Source: Stramentimicrobium sp964433555
GTDB lineage: Bacteria > Atribacterota > Phoenicimicrobiia > Phoenicimicrobiales > Stramentimicrobiaceae
Length of the DNA stretch: 64,000 nucleotides
Assembly: GCA_964433555.1 (NCBI GenBank)
Contig: CAYSRG010000004.1
Location: 1-64,000 of the forward strand
Reading direction: 5' to 3'
Every line of letters begins with the position of its first letter. Positions within the stretch are counted from its first letter, which is position 1. The position numbers and the translations under genes are program-made. Shown one piece after another: positions 1 to 7,510 of this stretch. The notes below the pieces were generated by a model. The model had not been told where the DNA came from and did not search any database. It saw only the letters and a program-made list of their open reading frames with translations.

Positions 1-2
1 GA

Positions 3-68
3 GAATTTAATTTGATGTGTATTGGATATAACCTCAAGAAGATGCATAAGATGCTGGCCTTTAGCTAG
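3..68 (+). CDS. C-terminal end of an IS transposase (partial, cut by window start)
   Basis: The first 22 codons read in frame from base 3 to a TAG at 66-68, ending NLMCIGYNLKKMHKMLAFS. A tail of the type NL-x(5)-NLKKMHK is typical of the C-terminus of IS1182/IS4-like DDE transposases, whose last helix carries an NLKR/KM-H-K motif. Only 21 residues are visible, so family assignment rests on pattern memory. An inverted-repeat-like sequence follows at 252-277, which would suit an element end. The gene may be intact or broken; its 5' part lies outside the window. Confidence 0.45.
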   Translation, partial: EFNLMCIGYNLKKMHKMLAFS

Positions 69-251
69 ATACTCATAATAAAGAAAAAAATGGATCGATA
101 AAGATCGATAAGCTCCTGATAAATTACCGAAAGATCATCAATAGATGGATTTAATGATAAAAGTTCTCGGTCAGCCTGTCAACATTTGACATAAAACCAA
201 GCCATGAAAGGGAATAAAAATTTACAGGATCAGTTATTGTCTCAAGACTTA

Positions 252-277
252 GGGATCAGACTTCACATTTTCACAAA
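252..277 (+). repeat. IS-end-like 26-bp repeat, copy 1
   Basis: This 26-bp stretch (core TCAGACTTCACA then TTCACAAA) matches 22 of 26 bases of 5303-5328 in the same orientation. Copy 1 lies downstream of the transposase tail. Copy 2 lies in debris before the group II intron. I infer it is the terminal repeat of an insertion element. The partner end of copy 1 is outside the window. The rest of 69-518 holds no gene that I can support. Confidence 0.4.
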
Positions 278-482
278 AAAATAAAGAGCTTATTTAAAAG
301 ATAACTAATAGATTGGGGAAGTTTTAATCCAGCTTCTGTCTTGCTCGCTCCATATTTACCTGGGGTAAGTAGGGAGAGCTGGATATTAAAAATACAAATA
401 GAGAAAATCAAATACCATCGAGACTTACAGGGAAACCAATTAGCCACATGCTATTGACAAAAGAGGACGATTATGAGAAGAT

Positions 483-499
483 GTTAGGGAATATCTAAC
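483..499 (+). promoter_or_regulatory. Candidate MarR operator (GTTAG-N7-CTAAC)
   Basis: An inverted repeat with GTTAG at 483-487 and CTAAC at 495-499 lies just before the ribosome binding site of the MarR-family gene; a further CTAAC copy overlaps 499-503. The same half-sites recur at 959-979 after the gene and before lon. MarR proteins normally bind 16-21 bp palindromes near their own gene, so autoregulation is inferred. No binding data are available. Confidence 0.4.
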
Positions 500-518
500 T
501 AACTATTGAGGTGGCATT

Positions 519-935
519 TTGAAGGAGCATCAAACCCTGTTCAGTGTATTTAATAGTTTCATGCTAATTAAGACAGAGTGCAGATATAATGTCATTAGGA
601 AACATAATATTTCAGGGTTGACCTTAAAACAGATTGAATATTTGAAATTATTTGATAGAAGGGAAAATGTGACCATCAGCCAATTAGCTATGGAGCTTGG
701 TTTGTCTAAGCCAACTGTTACCGAAATGGTTAAAAAGTTTATTCGCTTAGATTGCGTTCAGAAAGAACAATGCAGACATGATGCAAGAGTCTATTATCTA
801 TTTCTTACTGAAAAAGGTAAAATGATTGCCAGGTTAGAACAGATTGCTAATGATAATTTTATCAAAAAAGTGGAAAGTTGTTTAAGTAAAGAAGAGATTA
901 ATTTATTAATAGAAATACTTTTAAAGATAGTCTGA
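519..935 (+). CDS. MarR family transcriptional regulator
   Basis: This 138-residue protein has the length and layout of MarR regulators: an N-terminal dimerisation helix, a winged helix-turn-helix at about residues 45-100, and a C-terminal helix pair. The recognition segment reads VTISQLAMELGLSKPTVTEMV. The wing contains QCRHDARVYYLFLTEKGK, the usual D-x-R-x3-L-x-LT-x-KG pattern. The start is TTG, supported by GAGGTGG at 509-515. It lies 134 bp before lon on the same strand, with matching inverted repeats upstream of both genes. The ligand is unknown. It may repress itself and possibly lon; that is inference. Confidence 0.85.
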   Translation: MKEHQTLFSVFNSFMLIKTECRYNVIRKHNISGLTLKQIEYLKLFDRRENVTISQLAMELGLSKPTVTEMVKKFIRLDCVQKEQCRHDARVYYLFLTEKGKMIARLEQIANDNFIKKVESCLSKEEINLLIEILLKIV

Positions 936-958
936 AAGTTCATTTTTTTAAACTAATA

Positions 959-979
959 GTTAGGTAAAATATAACTAAC
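959..979 (+). promoter_or_regulatory. Candidate MarR operator upstream of lon (GTTAG-N11-CTAAC)
   Basis: GTTAG at 959-963 and CTAAC at 975-979 repeat the half-sites found before the MarR gene, here with an 11-bp spacer. The site overlaps a TAAAAT sequence (965-970) that could serve as a -10 box, so binding would block transcription towards lon. The spacer differs between the two sites (7 against 11), which weakens the case. Confidence 0.35.
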
Positions 980-1069
980 AAAATATTATTACATGCCCTG
1001 ATTTTAAAAAAAGATATTGTTATGAGGGATGTATAAAGCAATCCCAGTTTTAGAAATGAGGTAAGATTA

Positions 1070-3469
1070 ATGAATACCAATAATATAAAAGATAAATTAG
1101 TAATTATAGCAATTCCCGGACACGTGCTGTTTAAAGGAATAAAAAGCACCATCAGGATTAGCAGATCACTATCTGACATAATATATCCTAAAATTAAGCA
1201 GGATAATGATTATGCCCTTGCACTGCTTCTAAAAGACGGATGTAATCTGGAAAATTACCAGGAAAGTGATTTATATAATACTGGGAGCCTGGTAAAAATT
1301 GAGAAGATGGTCGATTCAAAATTAACCAGTGACATGGATTTAGAGGTATTGGACAGGGTAGAGGTTAAGAATATAAGCAAGGAGCAGGATTATTATATCG
1401 CTGAATATGACATTAACCCGGATATTGAAGATTTAGATAAGAATTCGCAAAACCAGATGCTTGAATATATTAAAAATCTTTCTGCTGAAATCAGCAAAGG
1501 GTTTGTTGGCTCTGAAAGCTATATTAAATATATCAATAGTATAAATGATTTAGAAAAAATGATTAGCTATTTAATGCAGTTTATCAACATATCCGCTTCT
1601 GAAAAGCAAGAATTATTTGAAATTAAATCCAGAAGAAAAAAATGTTTAATGTTTTTAGATTTTCTCATTAAGCAAAAAGAAAATATCAAATTCCAGATGG
1701 AGATAAATGCAAAGCTGACCGGCGAAGTTAATAAACAATATCGAGAAAAAATGTTACGAGAACAGTTAAAAGCTATACAGGAGGAATTGAATGAAGGTAA
1801 GCAGTCTGAAACTAGAAAGAAGGATTACCTGACCTTAATCAATGAATCCAAGATGCCTGAAGATGTGAAAGAGATTGCCCGGGAAGAAAATGAAAAATTG
1901 GAAAATCAAGGTCCGAATAATATGGAGACAAATGTCATCAGGAATTATTTGGATTTACTAATAGCGCTCCCCTGGGGAAAAAGCAGCATAAAGGAAATAG
2001 ACATTAAAGAAGCTAAAAATATTTTAGAGCAAGACCACTATGGTCTGGATAAGGTGAAGGAGAGAATTATTCAACATCTAACCGTGATGAAGCTTAAGAA
2101 TAATCAACAGGGTTCCATCCTACTGCTGGTAGGACCTCCGGGAACGGGGAAGACCAGTTTAGGGAAAAGCATTGCCAAAGTGCTTCAGAGAGAATATGTG
2201 AGAATAAGTCTGGGAGGGGTAAGAGATGAAGCTGAAATTAGAGGTCATAGGAGAACTTACGTTGGTGCACTTCCGGGGAGAATTATACAGGGAATCAAGA
2301 AAGCAGGAACCAATAATCCTGTATTTATATTAGATGAAGTGGATAAGCTATTAGCCTCCAATATGGGAGACCCGGCTAGCGCATTACTGGAAGTACTGGA
2401 TCCTGAACAGAATAATTCATTTTCAGACCATTACCTGGAAGTTCCCTATGACTTATCTGATGTATTTTTTATTGGAACAGCAAATTCCCTACGGGATATT
2501 CCGGAACCACTTAAAGACAGAATGGAAATCATTCAGATTCACAGTTATACCACGACTGAGAAATTTTATATAGCAAAAAGACATCTACTGGATGAGGTAT
2601 TGGAAAATCATGGCTTAACAGCTGATCAGTTAAAAATAGAAGATAATACCATAAAGGTGATAATAGATAAATATACCCGGGAAGCGGGAGTGAGGGGTTT
2701 GAAAAAACAATTATCAGCTATAGCCAGACATGCTACAGAAAAGATTATAGTTGATGAGGTAAAAATTCCCTATATCGTTAAGGAAGAAATGTTGTTTAAT
2801 ATATTAGGACCTGAAATATCCACTTATGACAAAGTTAAGAAATCAAACCCACCTGGTGTGGTTACCGGATTAGCCTGGACACCGGTTGGTGGAGATATTC
2901 TATTTATCGAAAGTGCTTTTATGCCTGGGAAAGGAGAGCTCATGCTGACAGGACAATTGGGCGAGGTAATGAAAGAGTCAGCTAAAATATCCCAGAGCTT
3001 GATCAGGTCGAGATTGTTTCTGAGTCTGGAGGATAATCATTTTGATAAGCATGACCTGCATATTCATATCCCACAGGGCTCTATACCTAAGGATGGACCG
3101 TCTGCTGGTGTGACTCTGTTTACATCAATAGCTTCTCTGTTTACCGGAATTCCGGTAGATGCCAAAACTGCCATGACTGGAGAAATATCCTTGAGAGGCA
3201 AAATTCTTCCAGTGGGGGGAATTAAAGAAAAAGTAATAGCAGCACATCGTTCTGGTATTAAAAAAATACTTCTTCCTGCGGAAAATCAAAAAGACCTTTG
3301 TGAGGTTCCGGAAGAAATAAAGAAAGATATACAGTTTGTTTTTATTGAAACCATAGAAGAATTAATGCAGGAGACCTTAGGTATTAAACTGCCAAGGGTT
3401 AGTAATTTTCATTTTTACATACCAGATAAAAATATGATAAAGAAAGACAAAGAAGTTTTAAAAGTATAA
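1070..3469 (+). CDS. lon: Lon ATP-dependent protease (LonA type)
   Basis: At 799 residues this is a full-length LonA, the cytoplasmic hexameric AAA+ serine protease that degrades misfolded and regulatory proteins. It has an N-terminal substrate-binding domain (about 10-200), a coiled-coil linker (about 200-300), an AAA+ module with Walker A GPPGTGKT near residue 355 and Walker B VFILDEVDK, and a C-terminal protease domain. The Ser-Lys dyad is visible: S678 in PKDGPSAGV and K721 in GGIKEKVIAAHR. The N-terminal domain is the most divergent part. The start is ATG, with GAGGTAAG just upstream. It follows the MarR gene and faces the minus-strand DMT gene. Confidence 0.97.
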   Translation: MNTNNIKDKLVIIAIPGHVLFKGIKSTIRISRSLSDIIYPKIKQDNDYALALLLKDGCNLENYQESDLYNTGSLVKIEKMVDSKLTSDMDLEVLDRVEVKNISKEQDYYIAEYDINPDIEDLDKNSQNQMLEYIKNLSAEISKGFVGSESYIKYINSINDLEKMISYLMQFINISASEKQELFEIKSRRKKCLMFLDFLIKQKENIKFQMEINAKLTGEVNKQYREKMLREQLKAIQEELNEGKQSETRKKDYLTLINESKMPEDVKEIAREENEKLENQGPNNMETNVIRNYLDLLIALPWGKSSIKEIDIKEAKNILEQDHYGLDKVKERIIQHLTVMKLKNNQQGSILLLVGPPGTGKTSLGKSIAKVLQREYVRISLGGVRDEAEIRGHRRTYVGALPGRIIQGIKKAGTNNPVFILDEVDKLLASNMGDPASALLEVLDPEQNNSFSDHYLEVPYDLSDVFFIGTANSLRDIPEPLKDRMEIIQIHSYTTTEKFYIAKRHLLDEVLENHGLTADQLKIEDNTIKVIIDKYTREAGVRGLKKQLSAIARHATEKIIVDEVKIPYIVKEEMLFNILGPEISTYDKVKKSNPPGVVTGLAWTPVGGDILFIESAFMPGKGELMLTGQLGEVMKESAKISQSLIRSRLFLSLEDNHFDKHDLHIHIPQGSIPKDGPSAGVTLFTSIASLFTGIPVDAKTAMTGEISLRGKILPVGGIKEKVIAAHRSGIKKILLPAENQKDLCEVPEEIKKDIQFVFIETIEELMQETLGIKLPRVSNFHFYIPDKNMIKKDKEVLKV

Positions 3470-3471
3470 TA

Positions 3472-3513
3472 AAAATGATTTGGAATACTTTTTTGATGAG
3501 GCAATTTGCTGTT
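3472..3513 (+). repeat. Dispersed intergenic repeat, copy A
   Basis: The 23 bases from 3472 (AAAATGATTTGGAATACTTT and on) match 34766-34788 at 21 of 23 positions. The following block GAGGCAATTTGCTGT resembles AAGGCAATTCGCTAT at 34826-34840. Copy A sits between convergent lon and the DMT gene, immediately after the lon stop codon. Nature unknown; a small non-autonomous repeat is one possibility. Confidence 0.4.
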
Positions 3514-3565
3514 TATTCAATTTTTGGAATGTCCTGATAAAGCTGAAGACAACTTTCAACCTCTT

Positions 3566-4501
3566 TCAGGCAGTAAAGGTTTTAGGTGTTGATTTTTTTG
3601 TCTGTTGGCCGAACCACATGGCTCCCCAGACACCGGTGATAATCATGAACGTGCCAACAGCCTGATACCAGGCGAAATGTTCACCGCGAAAGAGAATACC
3701 TCCCAGAATCGCAATGACTGTCGTCAGATTGACATAAGTCGCAGTCTGTGAGGGTTGGGTTTTAGAGAGCATGTAGTTCATCAAAAAGAAAGCAATCACA
3801 GAGGATAGTATCCCTAAATAGAGAATGGCAATCAGGACATCAGGTTGTTTCAGTGGTGTCAGATAGTCAGCAAGGTTTTTATTCATTATACTCTGTCCAA
3901 GAGCCATGATATTGAAAACGATTGCGCCAACTGACATCATGAAATAGGTTATCTCCACGGGAGTAAAGGAAGAAGAAGACTTTTTGGAAAAGATATTGAA
4001 CATCCCACCAGCCAGGATGGCGCCTATCAGGTAGAGTGTCCCCAGGATATTACCACCAAACTGAACGTTTCCCTGCATGATAAAGATAAAGAAGATGCCT
4101 GATACGGATAAAAGGATAGAAAGAGATTGCTTCCAGGAGGGGAAGGTTTTAAAAAACGGAATTTCCAGCAATAGGGTGGTTACCGGAATGAGTCCCATCA
4201 TCATCCCGGTTTCCGAAGCGGAGGTTAATTTGATCCCCGTCGTTTCAAAGAGAAAATAAAGAACAGGCTGAAAGAGTGCCAGTAAAGCAAGGGAGCACAG
4301 ACTTTTATTTCTGAAATTTACCTGAATCACACCAGAATAGCGCAGCACGCTAAGGGTAAAGATTGCCAGGGCAAATCGATAACCAATCAGCTGTAAGGGT
4401 GTTAATATGGTCAATGCACCACGGGTTACCATAAAGGACAGGCCAAATACCATAGACACCACCATTCCGCTGAGAAGGGGAAGCCAGTGATCTTTACTCA
4501 T
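3566..4501 (-). CDS. DMT superfamily (EamA) metabolite exporter
   Basis: A 311-residue membrane protein with about ten hydrophobic helices in two repeated EamA halves, the standard size of DMT carriers (RhaT/YdcZ/PecM type). The second half ends in the typical segment QTATYVNLTTVIAILGGILFRGE. Such proteins export amino acids, nucleosides or other small metabolites; the substrate cannot be read from sequence. The start is ATG at 4501, preceded by a good ribosome binding site (AAGAGGAAG on the coding strand). It is one of few minus-strand genes here and converges on lon. Confidence 0.88.
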   Translation of the reverse strand: MSKDHWLPLLSGMVVSMVFGLSFMVTRGALTILTPLQLIGYRFALAIFTLSVLRYSGVIQVNFRNKSLCSLALLALFQPVLYFLFETTGIKLTSASETGMMMGLIPVTTLLLEIPFFKTFPSWKQSLSILLSVSGIFFIFIMQGNVQFGGNILGTLYLIGAILAGGMFNIFSKKSSSSFTPVEITYFMMSVGAIVFNIMALGQSIMNKNLADYLTPLKQPDVLIAILYLGILSSVIAFFLMNYMLSKTQPSQTATYVNLTTVIAILGGILFRGEHFAWYQAVGTFMIITGVWGAMWFGQQTKKSTPKTFTA

Positions 4502-4662
4502 ATTCTTCCTCTTGGTTTGAAAATAAATATTTTAATATTATATCTTATTGAATTCAGTAATGCCAGTGTAAGAAAAAATAATTTGGAATTCTGTAAAAGC
4601 AAACATAACCGGTAAAAAATGGATATTTATTTTGAAAGTTAAAAATGGGAGGATTATAATAA

Positions 4663-4842
4663 AGCCATAACAGCCGAAATAGCTCTATCGATCCATCTTG
4701 GAATGAGCATGATCTATATATGAATGGAAAGACCATTGCAAAAATTACCGTAAACGTAAATAATATAATCATAGAAAAGAAAACTGGTCAAATCAATAAA
4801 GAAGGAGCGTCAGTAGATTTAAATGAGTGTGGAAGATGTTAG
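4663..4842 (+). pseudogene. Coding-like remnant or small unrecognised ORF upstream of ybaK
   Basis: An open frame from the stop at 4660-4662 to TAG at 4840-4842 reads like a real protein, with phrases such as DPSWNEHDLYMNGKTIAKIT and IIIEKKTGQINKEGASVDL. It contains an ATG at 4720 (40 codons to the stop) but no ribosome binding site for it. It overlaps the ybaK start by 20 bases in another frame. I do not recognise the family. It could be the 3' end of a lost gene or a short coupled ORF. Confidence 0.3.
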
Positions 4843-5284
4843 ACAGTATTTTAAAGAGAGAAAATTGTCCTATGAAGTGACAGAACTGGAAGAGAGTACA
4901 GCTACGGTAGAGCTGGCTGCCAGCGCTTTAGGTGTCCAGCCGGCTCTGATTGCCAAGACCTTATCCTTTAAGCTGAAAGATAATCAGCCTATTTTGCTGG
5001 TGACGAAGGGGGATGCCCGAATTGATAACCGAAAGTATAAGGATTTCTTTAAGGTGAAGGCCAAGATGTTAAAACCTGAGGAAGTGCTGGAAGTGACCGG
5101 TCACCCAGTCGGTGGTGTCTGCCCTTTCGGCTTAAAACGCAGTCTGAAGATTTACCTGGATATTTCCTTACAGGCGTTTGAGTGTATCTTTCCTGCGGCA
5201 GGATCCGGAAATTCTTTTGTAAAAATGACTCCTGCAGAATTACAGAGAGAAAGTGAAGGTGTCTGGATCGATGTCTGTCAGTGA
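4823..5284 (+). CDS. ybaK: YbaK/EbsC family Cys-tRNA(Pro)-type deacylase
   Basis: A 153-residue single-domain protein of the YbaK/EbsC/ProX editing superfamily, which hydrolyses mischarged aminoacyl-tRNA in trans (classically Cys-tRNAPro). Family features visible are the early STATVELAASALGVQPALIAKT segment, KTL-x-F-K at about 50, the G-x-AR-x-DN-x-K region near 75, and the Gly-rich HPVGGVCPFGLK loop near 100. Length is normal. The start is ATG 4823 with GAAGGAG at 4801-4807. Exact amino acid specificity is not predictable. It is followed by mobile-element debris, so it may be a monocistronic unit. Confidence 0.88.
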   Translation: MSVEDVRQYFKERKLSYEVTELEESTATVELAASALGVQPALIAKTLSFKLKDNQPILLVTKGDARIDNRKYKDFFKVKAKMLKPEEVLEVTGHPVGGVCPFGLKRSLKIYLDISLQAFECIFPAAGSGNSFVKMTPAELQRESEGVWIDVCQ

Positions 5285-5302
5285 GGAGGACATGGAGGAC
5301 AT
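5285..5302 (+). repeat. Tandem 9-bp duplication (GGAGGACAT x2)
   Basis: GGAGGACAT occurs twice head to tail directly after the ybaK stop. With the 12-bp duplication at 5331-5354 it marks a stretch rebuilt by slippage or element insertion. Confidence 0.7.
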
Positions 5303-5328
5303 GGGGTCAGGCTTCACAGATTCACAAA
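5303..5328 (+). repeat. IS-end-like 26-bp repeat, copy 2
   Basis: Matches copy 1 (252-277) at 22 of 26 bases in the same orientation (core GTCAGGCTTCACA). There is no transposase gene beside this copy, so it looks like a solo or relic element end just upstream of the group II intron. Confidence 0.4.
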
Positions 5329-5330
5329 GA

Positions 5331-5354
5331 GCATGATACAGGGCATGATACAGG
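5331..5354 (+). repeat. Tandem 12-bp duplication (GCATGATACAGG x2) beside REP-like GGGGACGGTTCTTT
   Basis: GCATGATACAGG is repeated directly. The next bases, GGGACGGTTCTTT (5354-5366), resemble the conserved core of REP-type palindromes associated with IS200/IS605-like (RAYT) transposases in many Firmicutes. This forms the 5' flank of the group II intron. The REP assignment is from memory and unsearched. Confidence 0.5.
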
Positions 5355-5883
5355 GGACGGTTCTTTGGTGCGGCCAGGCTTAGGTCGTGATATTTAGCAG
5401 GTGGAAACCCTGTCTGGTAAGGTTATAGCCAAACCACCAGTAGCGAGTCTTGGAGTCTGGGGAGTAATCCCTAAGACTTAAGCGTAGACAGCAAGGTAGC
5501 AGGCCTGTAAAAAGGAAATCTCAGGAAGGATTTCTGTGATAGAGCCCCGAAATGTCCCACCGCGGGAAGGTCGACGACCTCGAAGAAGTCGGAAGACTAC
5601 ATCGCACCCTGCGTTTAAGGTGAGGAGCGTGCGGTTTCCCCGGGGTCAAAGAGCCAGGCATGTTACACAATGATAGCACGGCAACCTGGGAGACCCGGCT
5701 TGTTCTTCCCATAAGGGGAGTATGATAAACAATCGATACCAAGAGAGAATATCAAACAATAAGCCGGGAGTCGGATAGCCCCATAGTACCGGTGACCCCG
5801 GGTAATGCCGGGTGAGGAAAGGGGGCTACATCGTATCGTTCTTAGTAAGGACACATGAACTACGCTCAGGAGTAGACGCATTC

Positions 5884-7179
5884 ATGGAAACGAAATTAGT
5901 AAGAATAAACCAGATCGCAAAAGAAAGACCAAAGGAGGTATTTACATCACTCTATCATCACTTAAACGACCAGATGCTGACCCAATGCCATCAGGAGCTG
6001 AAAGCAAACAAGGCAGCAGGGATAGACCAAATGACCAAGGAAATCTATGCCGCCAATCTCCAGGAGAACATCCACCGGCTGACCGAAGCTCTAAAGCGGC
6101 ACAGTTACCAGCCGCAACCGGTCAAAAGGGTGTATATCCCCAAGGGGAAGGATAAACGGCCACTGGGAATTCCCTCCTATGAAGACAAGATGGTCCAAGC
6201 GGGATTAACCAGAATACTCCAAGCCATCTATGAAGCTGATTTTCTATCCTGTTCCTATGGCTTCAGGCCGAATAGAAGCTGCCATGAGGCCTTAAGAAGT
6301 CTCAATGATATCCTGATGCACCATAAGGTGAGTTACATCGTAGATGCCGATATCAGGGGATTCTTCGACCAGGTGGATCACCAACAGCTGATGGATTTTA
6401 TCAGCTTGAGAATTGCCGACCCCAATATCAAAAGACTCCTGGTGCGCTTCTTAAAGGCCGGGGTCATGGAGCAAGATAGTTATGAGCCTACCCTTAAAGG
6501 AACTCCCCAAGGGGCCATCATCTCTCCCCTTCTAGCCAATATCTACTTACATTATGCCCTGGATTTGTGGTTTGCTAAAGTAGTTCAGAAACACTGTCAG
6601 GGAGAGGCCTATCTTATCCGCTATGCCGATGATTTTGTCTGCTGTTTTCAGTATCATGAGGATGCGCTGCGCTTCTACCGGTCTCTTGAGATGAGACTGG
6701 CTAAATTCAAACTGGCCTTATCAAAAGAGAAGACCAAGATTATCGAGTTTGGGCGCTTTGCAGCACAAAACAGAAAGTCCCAAGGATTGGGAAAACCAGA
6801 GACCTTCTCCTTCTTAGGATTTACCCACTACTGTAATCGAAGCAGAAACGGTCGATTCCGGGTAAAGAGAAAGACCGAAGCCAGCAAGTTCAGGATGAAA
6901 GTTACGGCCTTCCGTAAGTGGATAAAGAAGGTAAGAAACATTCCCACATCCGATATCTTCCGACAGGTCAGAATCAAGCTCCTGGGGCATTATGCCTATT
7001 ACGGGATTACGGATAACCTGAAGATGATCAGAACCTTTTATGATATCGTGATTCGATTACTGTTTAAGTGGCTTAATCGCCGGAGTCAAAGGAGAAGTTT
7101 CAGCAGGGATAAATTCAAACAATATCTGAAACGTTATCCCTTGCCTCTGCCGAGAATCTGTGTCAATGTCTTGGTTTGA
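5884..7179 (+). CDS. ltrA: Group II intron reverse transcriptase/maturase
   Basis: The intron-encoded protein (about 431 residues from ATG 5884) assists splicing and reverse-transcribes the intron RNA. The reverse transcriptase blocks are complete: KAAGIDQMT, RPLGIPSYEDKMVQ, SYGFRPNRSCHEAL, DIRGFFDQVDH, KGTPQGAIISPLLANIYL, and the catalytic YADDFVC. A maturase X domain follows (FLGFTHYCNRSRNGRFRVKRKT and the LGHYAYYGI motif). No HNH endonuclease follows domain X. I prefer ATG 5884 because AGGAG lies at 5868-5872; the frame is open back to a GTG at 5812, but those residues do not look like the family. Probably active as a protein. Confidence 0.93.
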   Translation: METKLVRINQIAKERPKEVFTSLYHHLNDQMLTQCHQELKANKAAGIDQMTKEIYAANLQENIHRLTEALKRHSYQPQPVKRVYIPKGKDKRPLGIPSYEDKMVQAGLTRILQAIYEADFLSCSYGFRPNRSCHEALRSLNDILMHHKVSYIVDADIRGFFDQVDHQQLMDFISLRIADPNIKRLLVRFLKAGVMEQDSYEPTLKGTPQGAIISPLLANIYLHYALDLWFAKVVQKHCQGEAYLIRYADDFVCCFQYHEDALRFYRSLEMRLAKFKLALSKEKTKIIEFGRFAAQNRKSQGLGKPETFSFLGFTHYCNRSRNGRFRVKRKTEASKFRMKVTAFRKWIKKVRNIPTSDIFRQVRIKLLGHYAYYGITDNLKMIRTFYDIVIRLLFKWLNRRSQRRSFSRDKFKQYLKRYPLPLPRICVNVLV

Positions 7180-7207
7180 TTTTGCTTTTGAGTTAAGATA
7201 TGATGAA

Positions 7208-7240
7208 GAGCCGAATGCCCGAATCGGGCACGTTCGGTTC
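7208..7240 (+). ncRNA. Group II intron domain V (catalytic hairpin)
   Basis: GAGCCG at 7208-7213 pairs with CGGTTC at 7235-7240. The upper stem GCCC/GGGC closes around GAATC. This matches the family pattern of domain V, including the AGC-type catalytic region, 28 bases downstream of the maturase stop codon. It is about 33 nt against the usual 34. Confidence 0.9.
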
Positions 7241-7243
7241 TGT

Positions 7244-7363
7244 GAGGGGTGGGCTATCAATTGGCCATGGAACGAATATTGTGACACTTCCATTTTAGGA
7301 AACGGGAAGCAAACAGGGAATACAAAGCTGTTCCTAACGTTAAGAGATACCCATCTACTCGAC
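7244..7363 (+). ncRNA. Group II intron domain VI with long apical insertion
   Basis: GGGTGGG (7247-7253) pairs with CCCATCT (7350-7356) using G-U wobble, then TATC (7255-7258) pairs with GATA (7346-7349). GAG (7244-7246) pairs with CTC (7358-7360), leaving A7357 bulged seven bases from the end as expected for the branch point. The loop between the stems is about 87 nt, whereas domain VI is usually near 40 nt in total. The sequence of the loop is unrecognised. Confidence 0.65.
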
Positions 7364-7510
7364 TATCACTTAAATCTGAACCATCAGGATAGTCAAATCA
7401 CTTTCTGGAAAGGATATATCGATAACAGCAAACAGGCAAGATTAGAATATCTGACCGAAGAAGAGAAAATATTATATTTTAAAATAGATTTAATAAAAAG
7501 GAGAAGATAA
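7364..7510 (+). pseudogene. 3' remnant of an unrecognised gene in the intron's 3' flank
   Basis: From the predicted intron end the frame reads 48 codons of protein-like sequence to TAA at 7508-7510, including NLNHQDSQITFWKGYIDN and ARLEYLTEEEKILYFKIDL. No matching 5' part precedes the intron, so this is a remnant and not a clean exon pair. Its first part resembles a second remnant at 19012-19047 (NLINQDSNIAFF). The stop abuts the next lipoprotein ATG, whose ribosome binding site lies inside this remnant. Family unknown. Confidence 0.4.

Larger units (their letters stand above)
5368..7363 (+). mobile_element. Group II intron with maturase ORF
   Basis: The 5' boundary is set by the consensus GTGCG at 5368-5372. 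The RNA domains up to about 5800 are rich in GC and purine-rich hairpin sequence, unlike the AT-rich neighbours. The maturase ORF lies in domain IV, domain V is at 7208-7240, and domain VI ends CTACTCGAC at 7355-7363 with a bulged branch-point A at 7357. The whole element is about 2.0 kb. It lacks an endonuclease domain in the protein. It is inserted in non-coding debris next to REP/IS-like sequence, not in an intact gene. Boundaries are predicted from consensus and fold, so they may shift by a few bases. Confidence 0.88.

Noticed and set aside
3480..3665. 61-residue frame after lon
   Set aside because: Overlaps the dispersed repeat and the end of the minus-strand DMT gene; no ribosome binding site.
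4554..4772. 72-residue minus-strand frame
   Set aside because: No ribosome binding site, odd composition (many Y, F, P), and it lies opposite the better coding-like frame at 4663-4842.
7160..7510. 116-residue frame spanning intron domains V and VI
   Set aside because: Its first two-thirds lie in structured intron RNA and overlap the maturase end in another frame; only the part after 7363 looks like protein, and it is listed as a remnant.
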